Positions 17,919 to 25,107 of a stretch of 29,626 nt of DNA are shown here, in pieces. How positions within the stretch are numbered: the first letter of the stretch is position 1; each line of letters starts with the position of its first letter. The notes under the pieces were generated by a model. The model made no database searches. It worked only from the letters and a program-made list of their open reading frames with translations, and was not told the DNA's origin. This stretch comes from CAZVJA01 sp964626885. Its GTDB lineage: Bacteria > Planctomycetota > Planctomycetia > Planctomycetales > Planctomycetaceae. The stretch is taken from assembly GCA_964626885.1 (NCBI GenBank), contig CAZVJA010000047.1, positions 1-29,626 of the forward strand. The letters run 5' to 3'. The translations under genes and the position numbers were made by a program.

Positions 17919-20348
17919 TCAGCGGCCCTGTGGCTGAGCCGCCAGAATCTTGCAATTCGGAAGTTCCGTTTTCAGTGTTTCCAGTCCTTCACCGCGAATC
18001 TGCGTATCGCGGATTAACAACAATTTGAGCGTTTTTAACTTCGCCAGGTAGGGAACGCATGCGTTCGTCACCTTATCGTTATTCACGTTGCAGAGATTGA
18101 CGACTTCAATCACTTTAAATTTTTCCGGATCGAGCAGCGCCAGCCCTTTGTCGGTGATTTTTGTTCCTAAAAGGTGCAACTCCTTGAGAGTCTCGGCATT
18201 GCTGGCAATCGTGCGCATACCGCGGTCGGTGATCGAAGAATCGCGTACATAGACCATTGACAATCCGCGAAGCGCCATTACAGGCAGGAGATCGGCGTCA
18301 GAAAATCTCGGTGAGTTGATGTTGATTGAGTACCCGCCGTCCGGCTGTTGCCGGACATCCGCTCCTCGTCCTCGTAAAACATTGGCAATCGTATCGGGAT
18401 CCTTGTATGACTGCGCGGCATTCTCGGGCGGCGTTCCTCCGTCGTTTGAGCCGGGCACCGTATTGTCGGTCCCTGATGAGGAGGCAGCATCAGGCGTTGG
18501 TGCAGAGGACTCCGCCGGCGTTCCATCTTTGCGTCCGATTTCGTTCCCGGCGGCGCCTTCGTCGGGGAGAGCGGCGAGCATACGGCGTTCCATTTTGTCC
18601 GCGGCCCCTTCCGGATCAATAATCGCGAGATAAGAGAGCCAAGAGTCACGATATTCCGCCAGCACGTCGGCCGGAAGAACCGTCGTGACCTCGATGCGGG
18701 TCCTTTCGTTGGTCAGTTCGACTTTTGTCGACTGTTGGATTTTCTTCTGCCGCTCCTTCAATTTCGCCATCCGCTCTTTGTATTCCTTGGCAATGGGTGA
18801 TTCACGCGATTCCATGTCGTCAGATTCCGATTTGCGGTCCTTGTCGGCTTCGGTTATCGCGCTGTCGTCCTGTTTTGCATCCCCTTCCGGCTTGTTATTC
18901 CCCTCAGCTTCGGCAGGCATCTCTTCCTCGGGTGAATCGAGACCAAAATCTTCCTGCGGCTCGAGGCTCCTTTGAACCATTTGATAAAACGACTCGGCCG
19001 ATTTCGCGCTATATAACTCGCCGACACCGCGGAATTCGGCTCCATCGGTGAATTGAATACTTCCGGCGAGAACTTTGAGTTCGGTGCGAACGTCCTTCAT
19101 GACACTCGCAAGTTGGAAAGCTCCACCGCCGCCTAACTGAAACGGACCGAGACTCGTGCTGGTGGCGGGAGGAATGTTCTTCGGCAGAAAGGCCATCACA
19201 AAGTGCTTTCGGCCGTCAATCACATCCAATTCGGGACAATCGGGTGAAGCCCCCTTGTCGGCGACAACGGATTCCACGCTCGTCTGATTGCCGATAATCA
19301 TTGTGTATGCGTCCGGAAACGCAGCGGCGGACCGTTCCTCACCTCGAAAATATGGAAGCTGGTCGATCAGCAGCATGTCAACCTTCTCGGTCTCATGCTT
19401 CACCCGACCCGCGGTTCCGAACGCTTTGGCAATCTTCTCGATGTCGAACGGTTTTTTCGCTCGGAGAATGACCACCGTCAGCATTTGGCCGTGGCTCGAT
19501 CCCATGCTGCTGGCGGCTTTCAGCGCCTGCATTCTGCGAACCCTCTCGTGCCCCATCATCTGGGGAGGAGACCCGCTCGCATACGTCACTGTATCGAGAT
19601 CTTCCGGCGTCATTCCTATTCGCTCGGTGACCTTTGCAAACGCATCGGTAAATTCCGGATCGGCGGACAGCGATTTCAAAAACGGCGAGCCCCAAAGCTC
19701 AGCGACCCGGACCGTGACTAAGAAAACCGTATACTTGGGAAGGTACGCCAGATTCAGGCTCGCTTTTCGTTTTTCGGCGAACTCCGAAACCTTCGACGCC
19801 GCGCTGATGGCGACGAAGATCACCCCGATCAACAGCGACAACCCAACGACAACTCCGCCCCCGATCAAGAACCAGTTAGCCGATTTGCCGCTATTCTCGT
19901 GAGTTTCGGGCTTTGAACCGGCGTCTCGAGGCGGTTTGCGGGAAGAGGTTCGAGGCGGAGTTCTTGCCGTGCGATTCTGGGCGGATTTCTTCCGAGATAA
20001 CGTCAGAGGGGTCGGTACATTCTTCTCGTAGGCGTCGGTCTCTTTGTCGAAGGATTCAAATTCACCCATCGAGCGGAATTCATCGTCACTCTCAGGAACG
20101 GGCGCAGGTTTCGGACGTGCCACCGGGAAATCCGAGGGTGAGGCTGCAGCCGCCGTCCGATGTTTGGCGACAGCTGGCGACGCACTTCGCTCAGGTGCGG
20201 CGTTCGACGATGAGTCCGAAGAGGCAGCCGGAACGACAAATCGTTCCGTGCAAAGGGGGCAACGGATTCGTTTGCCGACAGCTTGGGGATTGTTAATTTT
20301 GAGAGTCGCACCGCATCCCGGACAATTAACCGAAAGAGGACTGGCCAC
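17919..20348 (-). CDS. Zinc-ribbon, single-pass membrane protein with a C-terminal LRR module
   Basis: The GTG 20348 start gives 809 aa. An N-terminal zinc ribbon (Cys9, Cys12, Cys30, Cys33 in the pattern CPGCG...CPLC) is the MJ0042-like kind common in planctomycetes. A long Ser/Pro/Lys-rich linker follows, then one transmembrane helix (about 160-183, WFLIGGGVVVGLSLLIGVIF). A large outer region carries an acidic, charged stretch and a coiled-coil-like run (KEYKERMAKLKERQKKI). The last 160 residues (17922-18401) are an LRR module with the same N-cap and C-cap as in the upstream LRR protein. With the ribbon inside and the LRR outside, a sensor or anchoring role is possible but unproven. It follows the LRR gene by 107 bp on the same strand. 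Confidence 0.8.
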   Translation of the reverse strand: MASPLSVNCPGCGATLKINNPQAVGKRIRCPLCTERFVVPAASSDSSSNAAPERSASPAVAKHRTAAAASPSDFPVARPKPAPVPESDDEFRSMGEFESFDKETDAYEKNVPTPLTLSRKKSAQNRTARTPPRTSSRKPPRDAGSKPETHENSGKSANWFLIGGGVVVGLSLLIGVIFVAISAASKVSEFAEKRKASLNLAYLPKYTVFLVTVRVAELWGSPFLKSLSADPEFTDAFAKVTERIGMTPEDLDTVTYASGSPPQMMGHERVRRMQALKAASSMGSSHGQMLTVVILRAKKPFDIEKIAKAFGTAGRVKHETEKVDMLLIDQLPYFRGEERSAAAFPDAYTMIIGNQTSVESVVADKGASPDCPELDVIDGRKHFVMAFLPKNIPPATSTSLGPFQLGGGGAFQLASVMKDVRTELKVLAGSIQFTDGAEFRGVGELYSAKSAESFYQMVQRSLEPQEDFGLDSPEEEMPAEAEGNNKPEGDAKQDDSAITEADKDRKSESDDMESRESPIAKEYKERMAKLKERQKKIQQSTKVELTNERTRIEVTTVLPADVLAEYRDSWLSYLAIIDPEGAADKMERRMLAALPDEGAAGNEIGRKDGTPAESSAPTPDAASSSGTDNTVPGSNDGGTPPENAAQSYKDPDTIANVLRGRGADVRQQPDGGYSININSPRFSDADLLPVMALRGLSMVYVRDSSITDRGMRTIASNAETLKELHLLGTKITDKGLALLDPEKFKVIEVVNLCNVNNDKVTNACVPYLAKLKTLKLLLIRDTQIRGEGLETLKTELPNCKILAAQPQGR

Positions 20349-20352
20349 GTTG

Positions 20353-20358
20353 ACCTCC
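20353..20358 (-). promoter_or_regulatory. Ribosome binding site deciding the zinc-ribbon gene start
   Basis: Minus-strand GGAGGT lies four bases before GTG 20348. It overlaps the last base of an upstream in-frame ATG (20360), which has no comparable site. GTG 20348 puts MASPLSVNCPGCG at the N-terminus; the ATG start would add only four residues. Confidence 0.5.
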
Positions 20359-20455
20359 ATCAGCAGATAAATTAGCAGGCGAAAACCTACTGAATACTCT
20401 ACTGAACAGATCTGGGAGATCCAGCTCAAAACGCCGGCCGGTCCTGGGAGCAGGC

Positions 20456-22414
20456 TCAGTCCTTGAGGATATTGCAGTTGGCCAGCAGACGCTGTAACGC
20501 GTTAATACCGTCCTCTAAGGCACTGGTGCCGCGCAAGTCAAGTCGTTTCAACTTGTACAGTCCTTTGAGGCTTAGTATCCCGGGATTCGATACTCCGCGG
20601 CAGAGCGTGAGGCTCAACTGCTCAAGAGAGGTCATTTTCCCAAGAAACTCCATCCCCGCGTTCGTAATGCGCGGACCGCTGAGAAACAGACTCTTAAGAT
20701 TGGGCAGATCATGGAGCTGTTTCAAACCGTTGTCGCTGACCTTAGTCCCCCGCAGATCGAGCCAGTTCAAGCGGGGAAGCTCGCGCATATGCTCGCGCCA
20801 TCCGTCCGTGATTTTCGTGTTGCAGAGGTCGAGCACTTCCAGCTTCGAGAGTCCACTCAGTGCCGCCAGACCGTCGTCGGTGATATTGGCTCCGTTCAGG
20901 CTCAATTGACGAAGCTCCACCATCCATTTCAGATGGTCGAGCTCTTTGTTCGTAAAAACGACATCCTTGGGGATCCCGATGGCGAAAACATCCCCTTTTT
21001 CATCCGTCCGAATACGTGCCCCGAGTCGTTCCAGTTCGGCACGTGCCTTCGATTCGCTGTCGATAATTTGAGAGGAGTCGCGGCCGCTCTTAATGGAGCA
21101 GCGGGGAAGCGTCCGTTGAATGCGGCTGATTCCCCCTTCCGTGATTCTTGTGCCGAGGATGTTCAGTACGCGCAGGCGAGTCAGAAATCGCATCCAGTCA
21201 ACCGACGCATTCGTAATCGGAGTGCTCGCGACAGACAGGTTGTCGAGCTTGCGCAACTTGGCCAGGCTTTCGAAGCCGATATCCGTGATCTTTGTAAAGG
21301 CGAGACTGAGAGTCCGCAGATTCTTAAGTCCCCGCAGGTGCACGAGCCCTTCGTCGGTAATGTTCGTCCCACTCAGAAACAGAACCTGCAGATTTCCGAG
21401 GTTCGTCAGGTAAGCAAGCCCCGCGTCGGAAACGAGCGTACTCTCCAGCGATAAGCGGTTCAGCCCGACCAATGTTCGAAGATGGGCCAACCCTGCATCG
21501 GTGACCTTTGTGAATCCCAGCCCGAGATTTTGCATTTGCTTGAGCTGGGCAAGGTGCGACATCCCCTCATCTGAAACGCGGGTGCCGCTGAGAAACAGAA
21601 CCTTCAACTCCTTGAGACCGCCAAGATATGCGAGCCCGTCATCATCAATCCTCGTACTGACCAGTGTCAGCTTTTCGAGCTGGCGCATTTCCTGAAGATG
21701 TTCCAGGCCCGCATCGGTGATTTTGGTATTCGCGAGCCCAAGTTGCCGTAAATTCGTCAGACCACGAAGATGCTCAAGTCCCTCGTCGCTGATCGATGTC
21801 TTTGCAAGTGAAAGATTGCTGAGCTGAGTCAGCTCCGAGAGTTGCTCAAGGCCGGCATCGGTGATCTTCGTGCGGGCCAGGTAAAGATCTGTCAGACGCT
21901 TCAGCCCTCGTAAGTGGGCTAATCCGGCGTCCGTGATCTGCGTTCCTCGCAGATCGAGCACTTGCAGTGACTTATACTGTTTGAGATGGACAAGTCCGGC
22001 GTCAGTGATCTTCGTGAACGCCAATCCCAAGCTGCGGAGCCCCGTCAGCCCTTTGAGATGCGCCAGTCCACCGTTGTCGACGCGAGTCTGGCTTAAAAGT
22101 AGGGTTTTGAGATTTGTCAGTTTTTTCAGGCGCGCGAGACCTGCTCCTGAGATTCTGGAACCCGCAAGCCAGAGCTGTTCGAGCTCCGCGAGATCCCGAA
22201 CGTGCTCGAGACCGGCGTCCGTGACTGTCGTTCCGCGCAAATCAAGCCGGCGAATACGTGTGAGAAACTTGAGGTACTCAAGACTGGCATCGGTAATGCG
22301 CGAGTGCTCAAGATGAACGGCGCGACCACCATCGTCGAGCTGATCGAATGACGCCCCCATTTGCTCAAGGGCGGCGATGGCATCCCGCTGGGCAACGACA
22401 GGAGTTTGATTCAT
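20456..22414 (-). CDS. Leucine-rich-repeat protein with two capped LRR arrays (652 aa)
   Basis: A cytoplasmic-looking protein with no signal peptide, almost wholly LRR. Seventeen consecutive 24-residue repeats (about 31-439) follow the pattern L..L.L..T.ITDAGL.HL..L. A linker then repeats the N-terminal cap, and six more repeats follow (about 500-652). At the DNA level this is a 72-bp periodic array. Each array ends in a similar C-cap (QRTLPRCSI and QRLLANCNI). The T.ITDAGL consensus is that of planctomycete internal LRR proteins, which form curved binding surfaces. No catalytic domain was seen. The start at ATG 22414 has no strong ribosome binding site. It is the first gene of a minus-strand pair with the zinc-ribbon/LRR gene and diverges from the EPS locus. 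The binding partner is unknown. Confidence 0.9.
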   Translation of the reverse strand: MNQTPVVAQRDAIAALEQMGASFDQLDDGGRAVHLEHSRITDASLEYLKFLTRIRRLDLRGTTVTDAGLEHVRDLAELEQLWLAGSRISGAGLARLKKLTNLKTLLLSQTRVDNGGLAHLKGLTGLRSLGLAFTKITDAGLVHLKQYKSLQVLDLRGTQITDAGLAHLRGLKRLTDLYLARTKITDAGLEQLSELTQLSNLSLAKTSISDEGLEHLRGLTNLRQLGLANTKITDAGLEHLQEMRQLEKLTLVSTRIDDDGLAYLGGLKELKVLFLSGTRVSDEGMSHLAQLKQMQNLGLGFTKVTDAGLAHLRTLVGLNRLSLESTLVSDAGLAYLTNLGNLQVLFLSGTNITDEGLVHLRGLKNLRTLSLAFTKITDIGFESLAKLRKLDNLSVASTPITNASVDWMRFLTRLRVLNILGTRITEGGISRIQRTLPRCSIKSGRDSSQIIDSESKARAELERLGARIRTDEKGDVFAIGIPKDVVFTNKELDHLKWMVELRQLSLNGANITDDGLAALSGLSKLEVLDLCNTKITDGWREHMRELPRLNWLDLRGTKVSDNGLKQLHDLPNLKSLFLSGPRITNAGMEFLGKMTSLEQLSLTLCRGVSNPGILSLKGLYKLKRLDLRGTSALEDGINALQRLLANCNILKD

Positions 22415-23202
22415 ATGACAACCCAGAGAAACCTGGCAAATCGGGATGTGGACTTCACTTCCACATTACTCCGGCGACGTAGCCTCCACAAGATTGGGTC
22501 ACTTGGAAGCACATCGTGCTGTGTGGCCGCGGGATACGCAATGGCCAGCGAAGGAGCCTATGTCGGGTCGATTCCCATCAAGGGGTGATTCGAGAGAGGT
22601 AATGGAGTTGGTGCCAAGGTTCTTCAAAATGTGACCAAATTGGCGCACATCGGTACCCTCATGGGCTACACAGCTACGAATATTGACTGGCCGGAGTTGA
22701 GTTTGTGTGACAGAGGGGTTCGAGTGTCGAGCATGAGGACACCGGAGCCTGTGCTGGGGTTCTCTTGAGTGATCATTCCCGTTAGGAGGTCGTGATATTG
22801 CCGGGAGGGATCTCCCATGATTCTGATGGGTTCCTTTGATCGGTTTGGCTTTCCAGTTGAAAGCATTGCTTACTTTGATCTTTCTCGGAAGAAGCGTGAT
22901 CTGTCGGTCGCGGTGGAATGGCATAGACTGTCTTCTACTGAAATCACGGCCTTTAACGTTGTAACCCCGCAATTCCGGTGGCTTTTGCCAATGTTGCGAA
23001 ACCGGTAGGATTTACCCCCGTCCCCTTTCACAAAACACTCCTACATACGACGTAAAGCCCTGCTCTGGCTTGCTTTTCGCCAAAATGGTGTTTGACTTGC
23101 CCAAACCCGACCTGTACCTTGGAAGTTCATAATCAGGGGTTCACCAGACCCCACGTTTTTCGTGCCATCTTTGAACTTTTTGCCATTGAATGGAATCCGG
23201 AT
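22415..23202. other. Long non-coding spacer between the divergent LRR and EPS operons
   Basis: About 790 bp with no convincing gene. Overlapping short frames exist on both strands, the longest 157 codons on minus at 22499-22972, but none has family motifs and they contradict one another. A small hairpin GGGAG-GGAT-CTCCC lies at about 22801-22814. TTGACT at 23092-23097 could be a -35 element, with a poor TACCTT 17 bases later. The spacer probably holds the promoters of both operons and a leader for the antiterminator gene. No tRNA, IS end or repeat was recognised. Confidence 0.5.
22817..23008 (+). CDS. Possible small ORF, 63 aa (doubtful)
   Basis: A 63-codon frame begins MILMGSFDRFGFPV and ends LLPMLRNR. 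GGAGGG lies seven bases before the ATG, but the same bases pair in the GGGAG/CTCCC hairpin, so the site would be hidden in the RNA. Composition is plausible for a protein, but no family is recognised and an open frame overlaps on the other strand. It may be chance. Confidence 0.22.
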   Translation: MILMGSFDRFGFPVESIAYFDLSRKKRDLSVAVEWHRLSSTEITAFNVVTPQFRWLLPMLRNR

Positions 23203-23817
23203 TTGCATACGGGCCAACGACACGGCCCGACGCGCTCCCGCCAAGCGGGAGCCTGTCGGACGAATAATCTGCTAACTGAACAGTTCGTCTCGCCGGAGGA
23301 CTTGCTGGCGAATCCACGCCACTCCGGGCACGCCCCTGCGAAATGGTTCGTGATTCATACGAAGCCGCGTGCGGAGAAATCACTTGCGCGTCGGCTTCAT
23401 GGGCTCGGATTATCGTACTACCTCCCGGTTTTCGAACGGCGATACCGGGTTCAGCGGCGCCAAGTTTGTTCCCAAATTCCCTTGTTCCCAGGCTATCTGT
23501 TTCTGTTCGGGGACGACGAGGCCCGTCGGAATGCATTGGCGACGCGGCTCGCTGTCGGGAATCTTCGCGTTGATAACCAAGAGCAGCTAGCGACTGATCT
23601 CGCGCGGATTCATGGCCTGATCGACTCTGGGACTCCGTTATTTCCTGAAGAACGCCTTTGTGCTGGGATGCGGGCAGAGATCCGTAGCGGACCGCTGGCT
23701 GGTCTGGAAGGTACGGTGCTTCGGAAGGGAAAAACACTGAAATTCGTGATTGGAGTGGATTTTCTACAACAAGGAGCTTCCATCGAAGTTGACGCTTCGA
23801 TGATTCAACCGATCTGA
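23203..23817 (+). CDS. UpxY/RfaH-type NusG paralogue (EPS operon antiterminator)
   Basis: A NusG-like protein that would bind RNA polymerase and help it read through the following polysaccharide operon. The NGN domain spans the WFVIHTKPRAEKSLARRL motif to RQVCSQIPLFPGYLFLFGDD. A C-terminal KOW-like segment (GMRAEIRSGPLAGLEGTVLR) ends 11-15 residues before VDASMIQPI. Length of the conserved part is about 180 aa, normal for specialised NusG paralogues. The start is uncertain: no in-frame ATG exists. TTG 23203 is given here; TTG 23092, CTG 23269 and TTG 23302 are alternatives. The family-like segment EQFVSPEDLL begins at 23278, so the start should lie upstream of it. The gene leads the exosortase/EPS cluster, as such paralogues usually do. 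Confidence 0.82.
   Translation: MHTGQRHGPTRSRQAGACRTNNLLTEQFVSPEDLLANPRHSGHAPAKWFVIHTKPRAEKSLARRLHGLGLSYYLPVFERRYRVQRRQVCSQIPLFPGYLFLFGDDEARRNALATRLAVGNLRVDNQEQLATDLARIHGLIDSGTPLFPEERLCAGMRAEIRSGPLAGLEGTVLRKGKTLKFVIGVDFLQQGASIEVDASMIQPI
23234..23252 (+). repeat. Perfect 8-bp hairpin at the antiterminator start region
   Basis: GCTCCCGC-CAA-GCGGGAGC is a perfect stem with a 3-base loop, 17 bases before the CTG at 23269. No T-run follows, so it is not a standard terminator. It may be a 5' leader structure, a pause signal, or part of a dispersed repeat. Confidence 0.5.
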
Positions 23818-24123
23818 CTCGCAGTGGTCTGGAAGGGATCAAACTCGACTGGAACCGACAGAAGCGGATTGGTACGCAATACTCCTTCAGGAAGGATGGA
23901 GTAATGCAAGGTTGACTGAATCGCGCGAGAGTTTTTGCAGGGAGGATGGGAGTTTCGACAGGGATGTCGGACCGTACGGAGACGGACCATACCGCAATGC
24001 GGCCGAATCAGGATGTTCGGGATGAAATGCCCTACGCAGAAAGGATTTGCGAAGACTAAGGGTGCATAACCCACGGGGACGGAGTCCGCGCGGAACGAGG
24101 CAATTTCTTAACGAGACTCCACC
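23818..24123 (+). other. Structured spacer before the exosortase gene
   Basis: This 306-bp gap has no credible gene on either strand but is rich in short inverted repeats. ACTCC and GGAGT flank a TTC/GAA core at about 23880-23902. CCGTACGG is a palindrome at 23972-23979. CCGC-AAT-GCGG is at 23992-24002. CGCA and TGCG pair at about 24034-24052, and GGAC-GGA-GTCC is near 24078-24088. No known riboswitch consensus was recognised. Being directly downstream of the NusG-like gene, it is a candidate leader or loading region for it. Confidence 0.4.
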
Positions 24124-25065
24124 GTGTCTTCAAGCCATCTTAGCGAGCAAGCCACTCAACCTGTTCCAGCCTCTTCGTCGCGATTCGCGTGGACGATGCT
24201 TGGACTGCTGGCGGTGTCGGTCTGGTCCTACTGGCCGGCGCTCCTGGCGATGGTAGGGCATTGGACAAACGACCCACAATACTCTCACGGTTATCTCGTT
24301 CCTGTCTTCTCGGTCGTACTCTTGTGGATGAGGCGAGGGAGTTTCACCAGCGGATTTGAGCCGAGTTGGTGGGGAGTGCCGGTCCTCGTGTCGGGTGTGC
24401 TGTTGCGAATCGGGGCTGCGTACTTCTATTACGACTGGTTTGATGGCATTTCGCTCCTGATCTGCCTTTGGGGCACGGTACTACTCGTCGGCGGCTGGAA
24501 AGCCGCATCTTGGTCCTGGCCGGCGATTGCTTATTTGATCTTCATGATTCCAATGCCTTACAGCATTGAAGTTGCGTTGCGAGGTCCGTTACGAGCGATC
24601 GGCACGAACGCGAGTACTTTTTTGATGCAGACCATCGGCCTTCCGGCTCTGGCGGAAGGAAACATCATTGTGGTGAACGACGCAAGGATCGGCGTTGAAG
24701 AAGCGTGCAGCGGTCTCAATATGCTTGTGGTCTTTGTGGCGCTCTCCACGGCCGTCGCCATGGTGATCAACCGCCCGCTGTGGGAGCGTCTGGTTGTTGT
24801 CGCCAGTTCCGTTGTAATCGCCATCCTCGTGAATGTCATTCGCATCACCGCAACAGGCATCCTGCATGTGACAGTGAATTCCAAAGTAGCAGATTTTGTT
24901 TTTCACGATCTGGCTGGCTATTTGATGCCGTTGGTCGCGATGTTGTTCTTGTGGTGCGAACTCAAATTCCTGTCCCATTTATTTACTACCGAAGACCACC
25001 GCCCCGTCGCGGCGGGACTGTACGCGACCAAAGTTGGAGTTGGACGAACGACCACGCAGAACTAA
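24124..25065 (+). CDS. Exosortase (EpsH family, planctomycete type)
   Basis: A polytopic membrane protein of 313 aa with about eight helices. It is a transpeptidase-like enzyme that cleaves sorting tails of exported proteins and is usually tied to EPS production. The catalytic trio of the family is present: Cys195 in GVEEACSGLNML, Arg240 in VNVIRITATG and His261 in FHDLAGYLMPL. Early family marks are SHGYLVPVFSVVLLW (about 54-68) and FMIPMPYSIEVALRGPLR (about 140-157). The start is GTG at 24124; the ribosome binding site is weak. It may correspond to the class often labelled exosortase U in planctomycetes (from memory). An EpsI-like gene follows two genes downstream. No sorting-tail substrate protein was seen in the window. 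Confidence 0.93.
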   Translation: MSSSHLSEQATQPVPASSSRFAWTMLGLLAVSVWSYWPALLAMVGHWTNDPQYSHGYLVPVFSVVLLWMRRGSFTSGFEPSWWGVPVLVSGVLLRIGAAYFYYDWFDGISLLICLWGTVLLVGGWKAASWSWPAIAYLIFMIPMPYSIEVALRGPLRAIGTNASTFLMQTIGLPALAEGNIIVVNDARIGVEEACSGLNMLVVFVALSTAVAMVINRPLWERLVVVASSVVIAILVNVIRITATGILHVTVNSKVADFVFHDLAGYLMPLVAMLFLWCELKFLSHLFTTEDHRPVAAGLYATKVGVGRTTTQN

Positions 25066-25107
25066 TTCGGCCAACAATCAATCCGTTCCAAGTTGCCTAG
25101 ATTTTCG

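Noticed and set aside
22690..22735. GGTTCGA-like box that resembles a tRNA T-loop
   Set aside because: No matching acceptor, D or anticodon stems could be drawn around it on either strand.
22499..22972. 157-codon minus-strand ORF in the spacer
   Set aside because: Odd composition, no recognised motif, and it overlaps other frames on both strands. Treated as non-coding for now.
22415..24123. Search for an ops/JUMPstart element of the RfaH type
   Set aside because: No GGTAGC core was found; a different recognition element may be used.
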